DNA of 64,000 nucleotides from assembly GCF_003391395.1 (NCBI RefSeq), contig NZ_CP024190.1, positions 1-64,000 of the forward strand, given 5' to 3'. Under the pieces are notes generated by a model that saw nothing but the letters and a program-made list of their open reading frames with translations, had not been told where the DNA came from and did no database searches. Position 1 is the stretch's first letter. The number at the start of each line of letters is the position of its first letter. This DNA comes from Mycobacterium marinum. GTDB lineage: Bacteria > Actinomycetota > Actinomycetes > Mycobacteriales > Mycobacteriaceae. Of this stretch, positions 47,810 through 55,359 are shown in pieces. The position numbers and the translations under genes are program-made.

Positions 47810-48916
47810 ATGGCGATTTTCGGGCGACGGACGGCGCGTCAGCGCCTCCGCAAAGCCGCCCAGGAATCCCTGGCCATCCCGGCGTTCAGCTCTCCGCCGG
47901 ACTGCACCCCATGGGTGATCGGCGGGCTATGGCCCACCGAACTGTCGCGGGATGCGCCCGAAACTGCCACGCTGGCAGAGTATTTGGAAGCCGACCTGCA
48001 GCGTATCGCCGATTCCGCCAATGAGGAGCTGGCTAGCCTGCGCCACGCGGTAATGCTTGATTCGGACCGACGTGCCGCAGAGGCCAGGGTGATCGACGAC
48101 GCCCGCGCGCGGGCGGTGCAACGAGTCGAGTCGGCACGGAATCAACTACGTGAAGGGGCGTCAACCGAGCCGCCCGTCGCACCACCAGACGTCGCCGATC
48201 CGAACGCGGCCGAACCGGGATCGCAACCGCAACCGCCGACAGCCGGGCGCCCCGACGCGGTCGATGCGGCCCGGGCAGCGGCTCGAGCTCCGGCACCTGC
48301 TGTGCCGGAGTCGGACGACCAGCGGCTGCGTCGACTGCTGATGTTCGTGGCCCGCCAGGAGCCTCGCCTGAACTGGGCGATTGGGCAACGGCCTGAAGGC
48401 ACGGTGCTGGTCACCGACGTCGCCCACGGCTGGATACCTCCCGGGATTGCCCTTCCGCAGGGCGTCCGGTTGCTGCCCCCAAAGCGGCGCAGCGGCCGGC
48501 TCGCCGCACTGGTCGATGCGGCGACGGGTTTGCTGAGCTACAGCCCGGGCGATCCGCTGCCCTGGGCGGACGAAGACACCGCGACGAGATCCTCGGTGCG
48601 GCCGCGTGAGTTGCCGATGGCCGACAATGTGGCCCGAGAGCTCTGTGACGCTACCCGCAGCCGTGTCGGGTTGCCGAGGATGGCGCACGTACTTGCCAAG
48701 GCGGCTGATGCCGGGACGGCCGTGGTGGAAGACGAAATCGACCTTTTGCGAGTGCATCTCGACACCGCGCGGCACGAGGTTATGGCCCGCTACCCCAGCA
48801 TCGATGGTGAGGTGTTGCTCAACTGCATGTTGTTGGCGGCCACCGCAAGCAGTGTCAGCGGCGACGCGGTGACGGCGAACTACCACCTGGCCTGGTTTCG
48901 GGAACTCAATGCGTGA
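47810..48916 (+). CDS. DUF5631/DUF5632-type hypothetical protein (Rv0029-like)
   Basis: A 368-aa protein similar in length to M. tuberculosis Rv0029 (365 aa). The N-terminal part is helical with a coiled coil (ADSANEELASLRHAVMLDSDRRAAE). A Pro/Ala linker (about 115-165) leads to a C-terminal globular domain (LLMFVARQEPRLNWAIG to HLAWFRELNA). There is no signal peptide. I chose ATG 47810 (MAIFGRRTARQRL); the frame is open to 47603. Function is unknown. Confidence 0.88.
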   Translation: MAIFGRRTARQRLRKAAQESLAIPAFSSPPDCTPWVIGGLWPTELSRDAPETATLAEYLEADLQRIADSANEELASLRHAVMLDSDRRAAEARVIDDARARAVQRVESARNQLREGASTEPPVAPPDVADPNAAEPGSQPQPPTAGRPDAVDAARAAARAPAPAVPESDDQRLRRLLMFVARQEPRLNWAIGQRPEGTVLVTDVAHGWIPPGIALPQGVRLLPPKRRSGRLAALVDAATGLLSYSPGDPLPWADEDTATRSSVRPRELPMADNVARELCDATRSRVGLPRMAHVLAKAADAGTAVVEDEIDLLRVHLDTARHEVMARYPSIDGEVLLNCMLLAATASSVSGDAVTANYHLAWFRELNA

Positions 48917-49006
48917 CCATTCGCCGATCGAATCGGCCACCGGTGCATACACGCTCGACGTCACGTTTGAATTGACGGTGGCTACAGCCGTGGACATACT
49001 GTCTTG

Positions 49007-49324
49007 GTGTCGGGGCCCGGCGGTCGCGCGGAATTGAGCGATAAAGACCTCGTTGAATCCGTCCTTCGCGAACTGAGCGAGGCGGCCGACAAATGGGAAG
49101 CACTTGTCGCGCAGGCGGAGAATGTCACCTACAGCGTGGACCTGGGAGATGTTCACGCTGTGGCCAATTCCGACGGCCGGTTGCTGAAGTTGACGCTGCA
49201 TCCCGGCGTCATGACCGGCTACTCCCATGCTGAGCTGGCCGATCGATTGAACGTCGCCCTCGCCGCGCTGCGTGAAGAGGCGGAAGCCGAAAACGAGGCC
49301 CGCTACGGCGGGCCTTTGCAGTAA
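49007..49324 (+). CDS. YbaB-like/DUF2710 protein (Rv0030-like)
   Basis: A 105-aa protein with a helix-strand-helix layout (AAVANSDGRLLKLTLHPG-type strand pair between helices), reminiscent of YbaB/EbfC nucleoid-associated proteins and ESX-associated EspG-neighbour proteins. The start may be GTG 49007 or TTG 49004; neither has a clear RBS. It equals Rv0030 by position. Function is unknown. Confidence 0.8.
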   Translation: MSGPGGRAELSDKDLVESVLRELSEAADKWEALVAQAENVTYSVDLGDVHAVANSDGRLLKLTLHPGVMTGYSHAELADRLNVALAALREEAEAENEARYGGPLQ

Positions 49325-49448
49325 CCGGCCGCTGGATTGTCTTGCGGTGCAATGAGTTCGAAATGGCCATCCGGTGGCTCGGCTAGATTTTCCGCACCAC
49401 AGTCTCTTTCGCATCATCGGGGCGGCATCCGGGCTAGATTGGTGGACC

Positions 49449-49697
49449 ATGACCTGGTTGACGATCGCCAAGGTGGCCTTGGTGGGCTTCCTGGTGATGG
49501 GCAGCGGCGTGTTGTTGTTCACCTTTGTGCGCAAGGCTCGACGTGGCGTCAGGCCGCCAACATCGGATCCCAATGCTTCGTCCTACTTGAACGCGGTGTT
49601 CGGGGGCGCGCCACCAACCCCGTTGCCCCAGTGGGCGCACCACGACGAGGCATTCGACGAGGACCCCGAGGGCGGCGACTCGCGCCACGGCGCCTAG
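49449..49697 (+). CDS. Small single-pass membrane protein
   Basis: An 82-aa protein with an N-terminal transmembrane helix (IAKVALVGFLVMGSGVLLFTFV), a basic stop-transfer sequence and a soluble acidic tail. ATG 49449 was chosen because the helix follows at once; the frame is open to 49374. It lies between the Rv0030 and Rv0036c equivalents. The genes Rv0032-Rv0035 found here in M. tuberculosis are missing. The family is unknown to me. Confidence 0.7.
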   Translation: MTWLTIAKVALVGFLVMGSGVLLFTFVRKARRGVRPPTSDPNASSYLNAVFGGAPPTPLPQWAHHDEAFDEDPEGGDSRHGA

Positions 49698-49724
49698 CCG
49701 GCTAGGTCGCGCGTCAGGTTAGGG

Positions 49725-50498
49725 TCATCGCCCCTCGCCGGGAGGCCCGGCGAAGGCCTGCGCGATCTGTAGCCATTGCCGCGCATCCTCGCCGGTCGCG
49801 GTGAGGTGCAGGGAGCTCAACGGTCGCCGCTGGGTGACCAGGAAGCAGAAATCTTCGGCGGGCCCGGTGACCCGCTGGGCCGCATCGGCCGGTCCCCACG
49901 ACCAGATGTCACCGCCGGGGCCGCGCAGTTCGACCAGGAACTGCTCGGTGGGCGGGGCCAGGTTGTTGACGAAGTAGGCGTAGTCGCGGGTGCGCACACC
50001 CAGGTGGGCAATCGAGCGCAGCCGGTCGGTGGCGGGCCGGGTGACACCGAGGGCGTCGGCGACATCAAGCCCGTGCGCCCAGGTCTCCATCAAGCGCGCG
50101 GTGGCCATTGACGCGGCGCTCATGGGGGGGCCGAACCACGGCAACTTGCGTCCGTCGGCAACATTGAGCAGCGCCTCATGCAGTCGGCCGCGGGTGAGCC
50201 GCCAATCGCTGAGCAGCTCCGCCAGCGGCAGCGCCGCAAGCTCCTCGGCGCCCTCGTCCACGAAGCCGGCCGGGTTGGCGGCCGCCGCGGTCAGTACGTC
50301 GGCGAACCCCGCCTCGTCGGTCACCGCGGTGAGTGCCACGCGATCGGTCCACAGCAGGTGCGCGATCTGGTGTGCGATGCTCCACCCCGGTGCCGGGGTC
50401 AGCTCGCTCCACCGCTGCGGTGCCAGCGGCGCCACCAGGGCGTCCAGGTCGTCGTTTTCTGCCTCCAGGTCAGCCACGATCGGGCCGGGACCCGCCAT
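49725..50498 (-). CDS. Mycothiol-dependent maleylpyruvate isomerase-like (DinB/MDMPI) protein (Rv0036c-like)
   Basis: A 257-aa protein of the TIGR03084/MDMPI family. A DinB-like four-helix N-terminal domain has metal ligands His in PGWSIAHQIAHL and WAHGLDVADALG, and a C-terminal SCP2-like domain follows. Such proteins are often mycothiol-dependent transferases; the actual substrate is unknown. ATG 50498 has GGGAGG 6 nt upstream (50505-50510) and gives the same 257-aa length as Rv0036c. It directly follows the MFS gene. Confidence 0.9.
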   Translation of the reverse strand: MAGPGPIVADLEAENDDLDALVAPLAPQRWSELTPAPGWSIAHQIAHLLWTDRVALTAVTDEAGFADVLTAAAANPAGFVDEGAEELAALPLAELLSDWRLTRGRLHEALLNVADGRKLPWFGPPMSAASMATARLMETWAHGLDVADALGVTRPATDRLRSIAHLGVRTRDYAYFVNNLAPPTEQFLVELRGPGGDIWSWGPADAAQRVTGPAEDFCFLVTQRRPLSSLHLTATGEDARQWLQIAQAFAGPPGEGR

Positions 50499-50500
50499 TG

Positions 50501-51808
50501 TCAACCTCCCTCAACGTTCGCGGCCGAACTGCGCCGGCCGACGATGCTGTGCACACAAAGTCCGATCAGATAGATCACCGAGCCGACCAACACAAAGACC
50601 GGCGCGCGCCCGTCGTCGGGAATCAAGGCCGCGGCCACGGTAACCGAGACGATATACGAGACCCAGAACAGCGCATCCTGCACGGCGAACACGTGTCCCC
50701 GCAGCGCGTCATCGACATCGATCTGCATCGCCGAGTCGGCGCACAGCTTGACCACCTGACCGGCCACTCCCAGCAGAAACCCGCAGACCACCATGACCGG
50801 GAGCAGCAGGCCCGCGCCGGCAAGCTGGATGACCGCGGCGGCGGCCAGGGCGCCATTTGTCGTGGCGTAGCGCCCCCAGCGCCTGATCAGGCCCGGGGTG
50901 AGCACGTTTGCCAGGAAGGCCCCGAGGCCGGTTGCGGCGAAGAACAGCAGTGCCGTGCCCAACCCTTCGACGTCCACGTCTCGCATGTGATGGACCAGCA
51001 GCAAGATCAGCAGGGAGTTGACGCCGACCACCATTCGGTGGGCCGCCAGACCGGACAGCGCGGCGGCCACCGTCGGGAGCTGGACGACCGTACGCACCCC
51101 GTGCATCCAGCCGGTGATAACCGCGTACACGGCCGATCCGTGAATCGCGCGCTTGGTGTCGTCGGGGCCGAGCACCCGGGGGGCGAACCGCAGGGCCAGC
51201 AGCAGTGAAATCGCGACCGGAATCATCGCGGTGAAAATGACCGCGGCGGCGCCATGATCACCGCCACCGGCCAGCCATCGGGGCAGCAACATGAAGTTGG
51301 CGCCCACAAACGCCGCGACCGCACCCGAGGCGGTGGCCACCGAATTCATCGTGACCACCTGCTCGCGCGGCACCACATGGGGCAACGACGCCGACAGCCC
51401 CGAGGCGACGAACCGGGCCAGACCATTGGCCAACAGCGCGACAAACAGCAGCAGCAGATCGCCCGCCTCAAACGCCAGAATGGTCCCGATCCCGGCAATG
51501 AGGATCAATCGACCGATATTGGCGCCGACGATCACCAAGCGCCGATCCCAACGGTCCATCAGCGCACCGGCAAACGGGCCCAGCAGGGAGTACGGCAAGA
51601 ACAGCACCGCGAACGCGCGCGCAATGGCCATCGGATCGGCGGCGCGGTCCGGATTGAACAGCAAGGCCCCGGCCAGCCCCGCCTGAAAGAGGCCATCACC
51701 GAACTGGCTGGCGATGCGCACCTGAAGCAGCCGCCAAAAATCAGGCAGGCTCCTTACCGACCGCCACAATTCGACGGGTGCGCTGGCGTGCATCCGGCTG
51801 CGAATCAC
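50501..51808 (-). CDS. MFS transporter (Rv0037c-like)
   Basis: A 435-aa major facilitator with about twelve helices. The loop 2-3 motif is GALMDRWDRRLVIVG. It resembles M. tuberculosis Rv0037c (441 aa), a putative drug or metabolite exporter. The substrate is unknown. It is cotranscribed with the Rv0036c-like gene, with the stop codon at the RBS of that gene. The start at 51808 (MIRSRMHASAPVELW) could also be the Met at residue 6. Confidence 0.9.
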   Translation of the reverse strand: MIRSRMHASAPVELWRSVRSLPDFWRLLQVRIASQFGDGLFQAGLAGALLFNPDRAADPMAIARAFAVLFLPYSLLGPFAGALMDRWDRRLVIVGANIGRLILIAGIGTILAFEAGDLLLLFVALLANGLARFVASGLSASLPHVVPREQVVTMNSVATASGAVAAFVGANFMLLPRWLAGGGDHGAAAVIFTAMIPVAISLLLALRFAPRVLGPDDTKRAIHGSAVYAVITGWMHGVRTVVQLPTVAAALSGLAAHRMVVGVNSLLILLLVHHMRDVDVEGLGTALLFFAATGLGAFLANVLTPGLIRRWGRYATTNGALAAAAVIQLAGAGLLLPVMVVCGFLLGVAGQVVKLCADSAMQIDVDDALRGHVFAVQDALFWVSYIVSVTVAAALIPDDGRAPVFVLVGSVIYLIGLCVHSIVGRRSSAANVEGG

Positions 51809-51952
51809 AGACCCCCACTTCCACGATCGAGCGAAGGTTAGCCCGATTTCGCATGGTGCGGACCCAACAACGCTACAAATATCTGCCGACAGTGCTCGTT
51901 TAACCCGGTGATGATGCTGTTAGTGCCGTGGTGTGAATGCCATGATGTTGGG

Positions 51953-52558
51953 GTGGCGCCGCAGGAAGATCCAGAAGACCATGTTGCGCCTGCCGCACAA
52001 CGGGTGCGAGCGGGTACGTTGCTGCTGGCCAATACCGACCTGCTCGAGCCCACCTTCCGGCGCAGCGTCATCTATATCGTCGAGCACAACGACGGCGGGA
52101 CGCTGGGTGTGGTGCTCAACCGGCCCAGCGAGACCGCCGTGCACAACGTTTTGCCGCAGTGGGCCAAGCTTGCGGCCAAGCCCAAGACGATGTTCATCGG
52201 CGGGCCGGTGAAGCGCGACGCTGCCCTGTGCCTGGCGACGTTGCGGGTCGGGGCCGATCCGGGTGAAGTGTCTGGTCTGCGCCATGTTGCCGGCCGGATC
52301 GTGATGGTCGATCTCGACGCCGACCCCGACCTGATCGCACCGCTGGTCGAAGGCGTGCGGATCTTTGCGGGCTATTCCGGGTGGACCATCGGGCAGCTCG
52401 AGGGCGAAATCGAACGCGATGACTGGATCGTGCTGTCGGCCTTGCCATCTGACGTTCTGGTACCGCCGCGGGCCGACTTGTGGGGCCGGACATTGCGACG
52501 GCAGCCTTGGCCGCTTTCGCTGCTGGCGACCCACCCGATCGACGTCAGCCGGAACTGA
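51953..52558 (+). CDS. YqgE/AlgH family protein (Rv0038-like)
   Basis: A 201-aa protein of the UPF0301 family. Motifs are AGTLLLANTDLLEPTFRRSVIYIVEHNDGG (N-terminal), GVVLNRPSE, GGPVKRDA and GYSGWTIGQLEGEI. The molecular function is not established. I chose GTG 51953 (VAPQEDPEDHVAPAAQ) by alignment with Rv0038 (202 aa); the frame is open to 51908. Its end overlaps the convergent transporter gene by 14 nt. Confidence 0.93.
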   Translation: MAPQEDPEDHVAPAAQRVRAGTLLLANTDLLEPTFRRSVIYIVEHNDGGTLGVVLNRPSETAVHNVLPQWAKLAAKPKTMFIGGPVKRDAALCLATLRVGADPGEVSGLRHVAGRIVMVDLDADPDLIAPLVEGVRIFAGYSGWTIGQLEGEIERDDWIVLSALPSDVLVPPRADLWGRTLRRQPWPLSLLATHPIDVSRN

Positions 52559-53585
52559 GGCTTTCCCCCCGCTCGTCGGGTTCGGCGACGGCGGGCAGGG
52601 CGGCCGAGTCGGCTTGGTCGACCACTTTTCTCCCCAGCTTGCTGGCGATCACCGCGCCCACCACGAGCTGCAACTGGTGATAGATCATCAACGGCAGCAT
52701 GACCACGCCGGATATCGCCTCGGGGAACATCACCATCGCCATCGGCAGTCCGGACACCAGACTCTTCTGGGAACCACAGAACATCAGCACGACCGCGTTG
52801 TCGCGATTGAGGTGAGCGGCCCGTCCCAGCGCCGTGGTGATCCCCAAGGCCAGGGCGAGCAACAGCGCATCGAGGGCCACCACCGCCACCAAGTGCCACG
52901 CTTCGACCTCGGTCCATCCACCCGTCGCCACCCCGAGCGAGTAGGCCGCGTACACCAACAGCAGGATCGCGGCGCGATCGATCCAGCGCATCAGGCCTGG
53001 ATGCCGTGCGTTGAGCGCACCGATCCAGCGCCTGGCCAGCTGCCCCAGCACAAACGGTACGAACAGTTGCAGCACAAAATCGGCCAGTGCGCTCTCTTCG
53101 GCCTGGGAGCCACCGCCGATGTCCATCAAGAACAGCACCAGTATCGGAGCGAGCAGCACACCGAGGATGTTGGACAACGACGCGCTGACTATCGCCGCCG
53201 ACACGTGCCCACGCGCGATCGAGGTGAACAAGATCGCTGACTGCATCGTCGAGGAGACCAGGCACATGAACAGCAGTCCGCTGTGCAGCTCTTCGTCCAT
53301 CCAGGACCGCACCAGCGCGCGGATGGCCAGCCCGAGGATCGGGAATATGAGGAATGTGGTGATCAGCACCAGCGCATGAAGGCGCCATTGGCGTAGCCCG
53401 TGCCAGGCCTGCTCGAGGGACAGCTTGCCGCCGTAGAGGAAAAACAACACGGAGACGGCCACCCGGGCGGCGATGATCACCGTGTCGCTGGCGGCACCGC
53501 GTGCCGGTAGCAGGACGGCGGCCAATACGCCCCCCAGCACCATCAGCAGCACTGGGTCTAACCGGATCCCCCGCTGCCGTGCCAC
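52545..53585 (-). CDS. SBF-like bile acid:sodium symporter family transporter
   Basis: A 346-aa membrane protein with about nine or ten helices of the SBF_like (YfeH) type. Motifs include FLYGGKLSLEQAWHGLRQWRLH, SSTMQSAILFTSIARG and FCGSQKSLVSGLPMA. Its natural substrate is unknown; relatives transport organic anions. I chose GTG 53585, just after the upstream gene ends; ATG 53657 (370 aa) would overlap that gene by 65 nt. It is an insertion between the Rv0038 and Rv0039c equivalents. Confidence 0.85.
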   Translation of the reverse strand: MARQRGIRLDPVLLMVLGGVLAAVLLPARGAASDTVIIAARVAVSVLFFLYGGKLSLEQAWHGLRQWRLHALVLITTFLIFPILGLAIRALVRSWMDEELHSGLLFMCLVSSTMQSAILFTSIARGHVSAAIVSASLSNILGVLLAPILVLFLMDIGGGSQAEESALADFVLQLFVPFVLGQLARRWIGALNARHPGLMRWIDRAAILLLVYAAYSLGVATGGWTEVEAWHLVAVVALDALLLALALGITTALGRAAHLNRDNAVVLMFCGSQKSLVSGLPMAMVMFPEAISGVVMLPLMIYHQLQLVVGAVIASKLGRKVVDQADSAALPAVAEPDERGESLSSG

Positions 53586-53592
53586 CGGATGC

Positions 53593-53943
53593 TCAGTGGC
53601 AGGAGAGCGTACAACCAGCGCAGGAGCCGCTACAGGAGGCTTCGTCGGGAATCGCATCCACGCGGCTCAGCGCAAACCGTGCGCTCTGCCACGAACCGGC
53701 GGCCAGCGTGCCCAACGCGCCCGTGACGCACACGATCAACACCACCAAGGCGGTGTGCGGGGAGGCCGCGAGCGCCACCACCCCTCCGGCGCTCAACATG
53801 ACCGCGGCCGCCAACTGGGTGGGTGCCATCGCTCGCAATGCCAGCTGAGTCGAGTCGGTGACATCGGCGCGGGCGAGTGACCACGCTCCGAATAGGGCGG
53901 ACGCCGCCGCCGCACACATGCAGAGCACACCGGCGATCATCAT
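53593..53943 (-). CDS. Membrane protein with Cys-rich C-terminus (Rv0039c-like)
   Basis: A 116-aa protein with three transmembrane helices (MIAGVLCMCAAAASALFGAW, MAPTQLAAAVMLSAGGVVALA, TALVVLIVCVTGALGTLAAGS). The tail EASCSGSCAGCTLSCH has four Cys and one His and could bind a metal or form disulfides. M. tuberculosis Rv0039c is about 115 aa. I chose ATG 53943; the next Met codon also fits, and the frame is open to 54000. Confidence 0.85.
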   Translation of the reverse strand: MMIAGVLCMCAAAASALFGAWSLARADVTDSTQLALRAMAPTQLAAAVMLSAGGVVALAASPHTALVVLIVCVTGALGTLAAGSWQSARFALSRVDAIPDEASCSGSCAGCTLSCH

Positions 53944-54027
53944 GGAGTCACAATACGAGGTCGTGACCGAGTTCGCTTGATCAAGGGGCGATCGGATCAA
54001 ACCCCCCGGGGTAATGGGTGTCGGGAG

Positions 54028-55161
54028 TCAGCGCGATGGGGCGGGCGCGGCGGCGACCGGCGGCGCCGCGGCTACTTGGCCCGGCACGGCCTGCAGCGCG
54101 GGCGTCAGATTGGGCGCGGGCGCCTGAGCCGGCGCCGTCGCGGCCGCCGGGTGATGAGGTATCGACACGGGTGCCTGAGCGGGTGCGACCGGCGACGCGG
54201 CCCGAGCCGGGGTCTGCGGCGCTACCGCAGCGGGTGCGCCCGCCCGGGCGGGTGTGTGACGGGCTGCCGTCGGGGCCGCCACCCGGAATCCATTGATGAT
54301 CGCGTCGGTGGCGGGGGCATCGGCCACCGCCTGGGACTGCGCCGTGGTGACCGAGAGCGACACCAGGTAGTTCTCACTACCCGAGGTGGCGATGACGTGG
54401 CGCCGGGAGGTGTTCAGCGTCATGTCGTTTTCGCGGTAGGTGCCCTCGATGACCGACGACGGGAAGCCACCGAACTCGGCCATCGAGGCGTTGGTCGTCC
54501 GCCAGGCGAGCAAGTTCTGACTGTCCACAAAGCCATGGGAGATGGCCTCGGCGGGATCCAGATCGCCGACCAGCTTGTACACCACCACCTGCGCGTTGGA
54601 TGTGTACACGCTGTTGCCGCCCACTCGGTCGGCGATCACGGCGAACGCGTCGGGCACGTTGGGGTCGGGCACCGACGTCCAGCGCGGGGGCATGGGCAGG
54701 GTGATCTCGAGTGCGTTGAACCCCTGCGGCCGCTGCGCCTCGAGCTTGACGCCCTTGCCGTTCAGGTAGTCGCGCACGGTCCCGGTGGCGGCGGGTGTTA
54801 TCGCAGGGGCCACCGGCGCCGCGACGGGCAGCTGCCCGGCGGCGGGGACTTGCCCGGCGGCGGGCATTTGTCCGGTGGCGGGGATGGCGGCCGGTACCGG
54901 CGCGCCCGTCGCGGCCGGAACCTGCATCGGGGCGGGCACCTGCGCGGGAGCCGGGGCGAACCGGTTGGTGATGCTCCCGGGGGAGGCATTGAGGTTCTGG
55001 ACGGGGGGAACCGCCGCTTGGGCGGGAGCCGGTGCGGGCGACGGGGGCTGCGGATAGAGCGGGTCGGCCGACGCCGTGCCGCTCGCGACGAGTGTGACGC
55101 CGACGAAGCCGGCGGCCATGCACCCTGCGAACCCTCGCCAAGTGCGCGCGATGTGGATCAT
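54028..55161 (-). CDS. mtc28: Secreted proline-rich antigen Mtc28 (Rv0040c-like)
   Basis: A 377-aa exported protein. The signal peptide is about 32 residues with cleavage after ASA in GTASADPLYP. Pro/Ala-rich regions at both ends (about 33-125 and 300-377) flank an LpqN/LpqT-type domain (TVRDYLNGKGVKLEAQRPQG to IINGFRVA). It corresponds to the 28-kDa proline-rich antigen of M. tuberculosis; the Pro-rich flanks are longer here. Function is unknown; it may act in the cell envelope. Confidence 0.92.
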   Translation of the reverse strand: MIHIARTWRGFAGCMAAGFVGVTLVASGTASADPLYPQPPSPAPAPAQAAVPPVQNLNASPGSITNRFAPAPAQVPAPMQVPAATGAPVPAAIPATGQMPAAGQVPAAGQLPVAAPVAPAITPAATGTVRDYLNGKGVKLEAQRPQGFNALEITLPMPPRWTSVPDPNVPDAFAVIADRVGGNSVYTSNAQVVVYKLVGDLDPAEAISHGFVDSQNLLAWRTTNASMAEFGGFPSSVIEGTYRENDMTLNTSRRHVIATSGSENYLVSLSVTTAQSQAVADAPATDAIINGFRVAAPTAARHTPARAGAPAAVAPQTPARAASPVAPAQAPVSIPHHPAAATAPAQAPAPNLTPALQAVPGQVAAAPPVAAAPAPSR

Positions 55162-55359
55162 TTGCGTCGGTCCCTCCGAAACTATTCGGGCGGCGCTGCC
55201 CGCTACCGAAGCTGAATGTAACTAGCTGGCGGCGGCAGCTACCAGGACCGACACAGACCTGGGATGAACATCTGATCGGTGTGCAACGCAACCGAGACCA
55301 ACCCGTGGCCGTGGGCTACGGGCCAGCCGCTGCAAAGCCGCCCTTATACCCTGTTGGGC

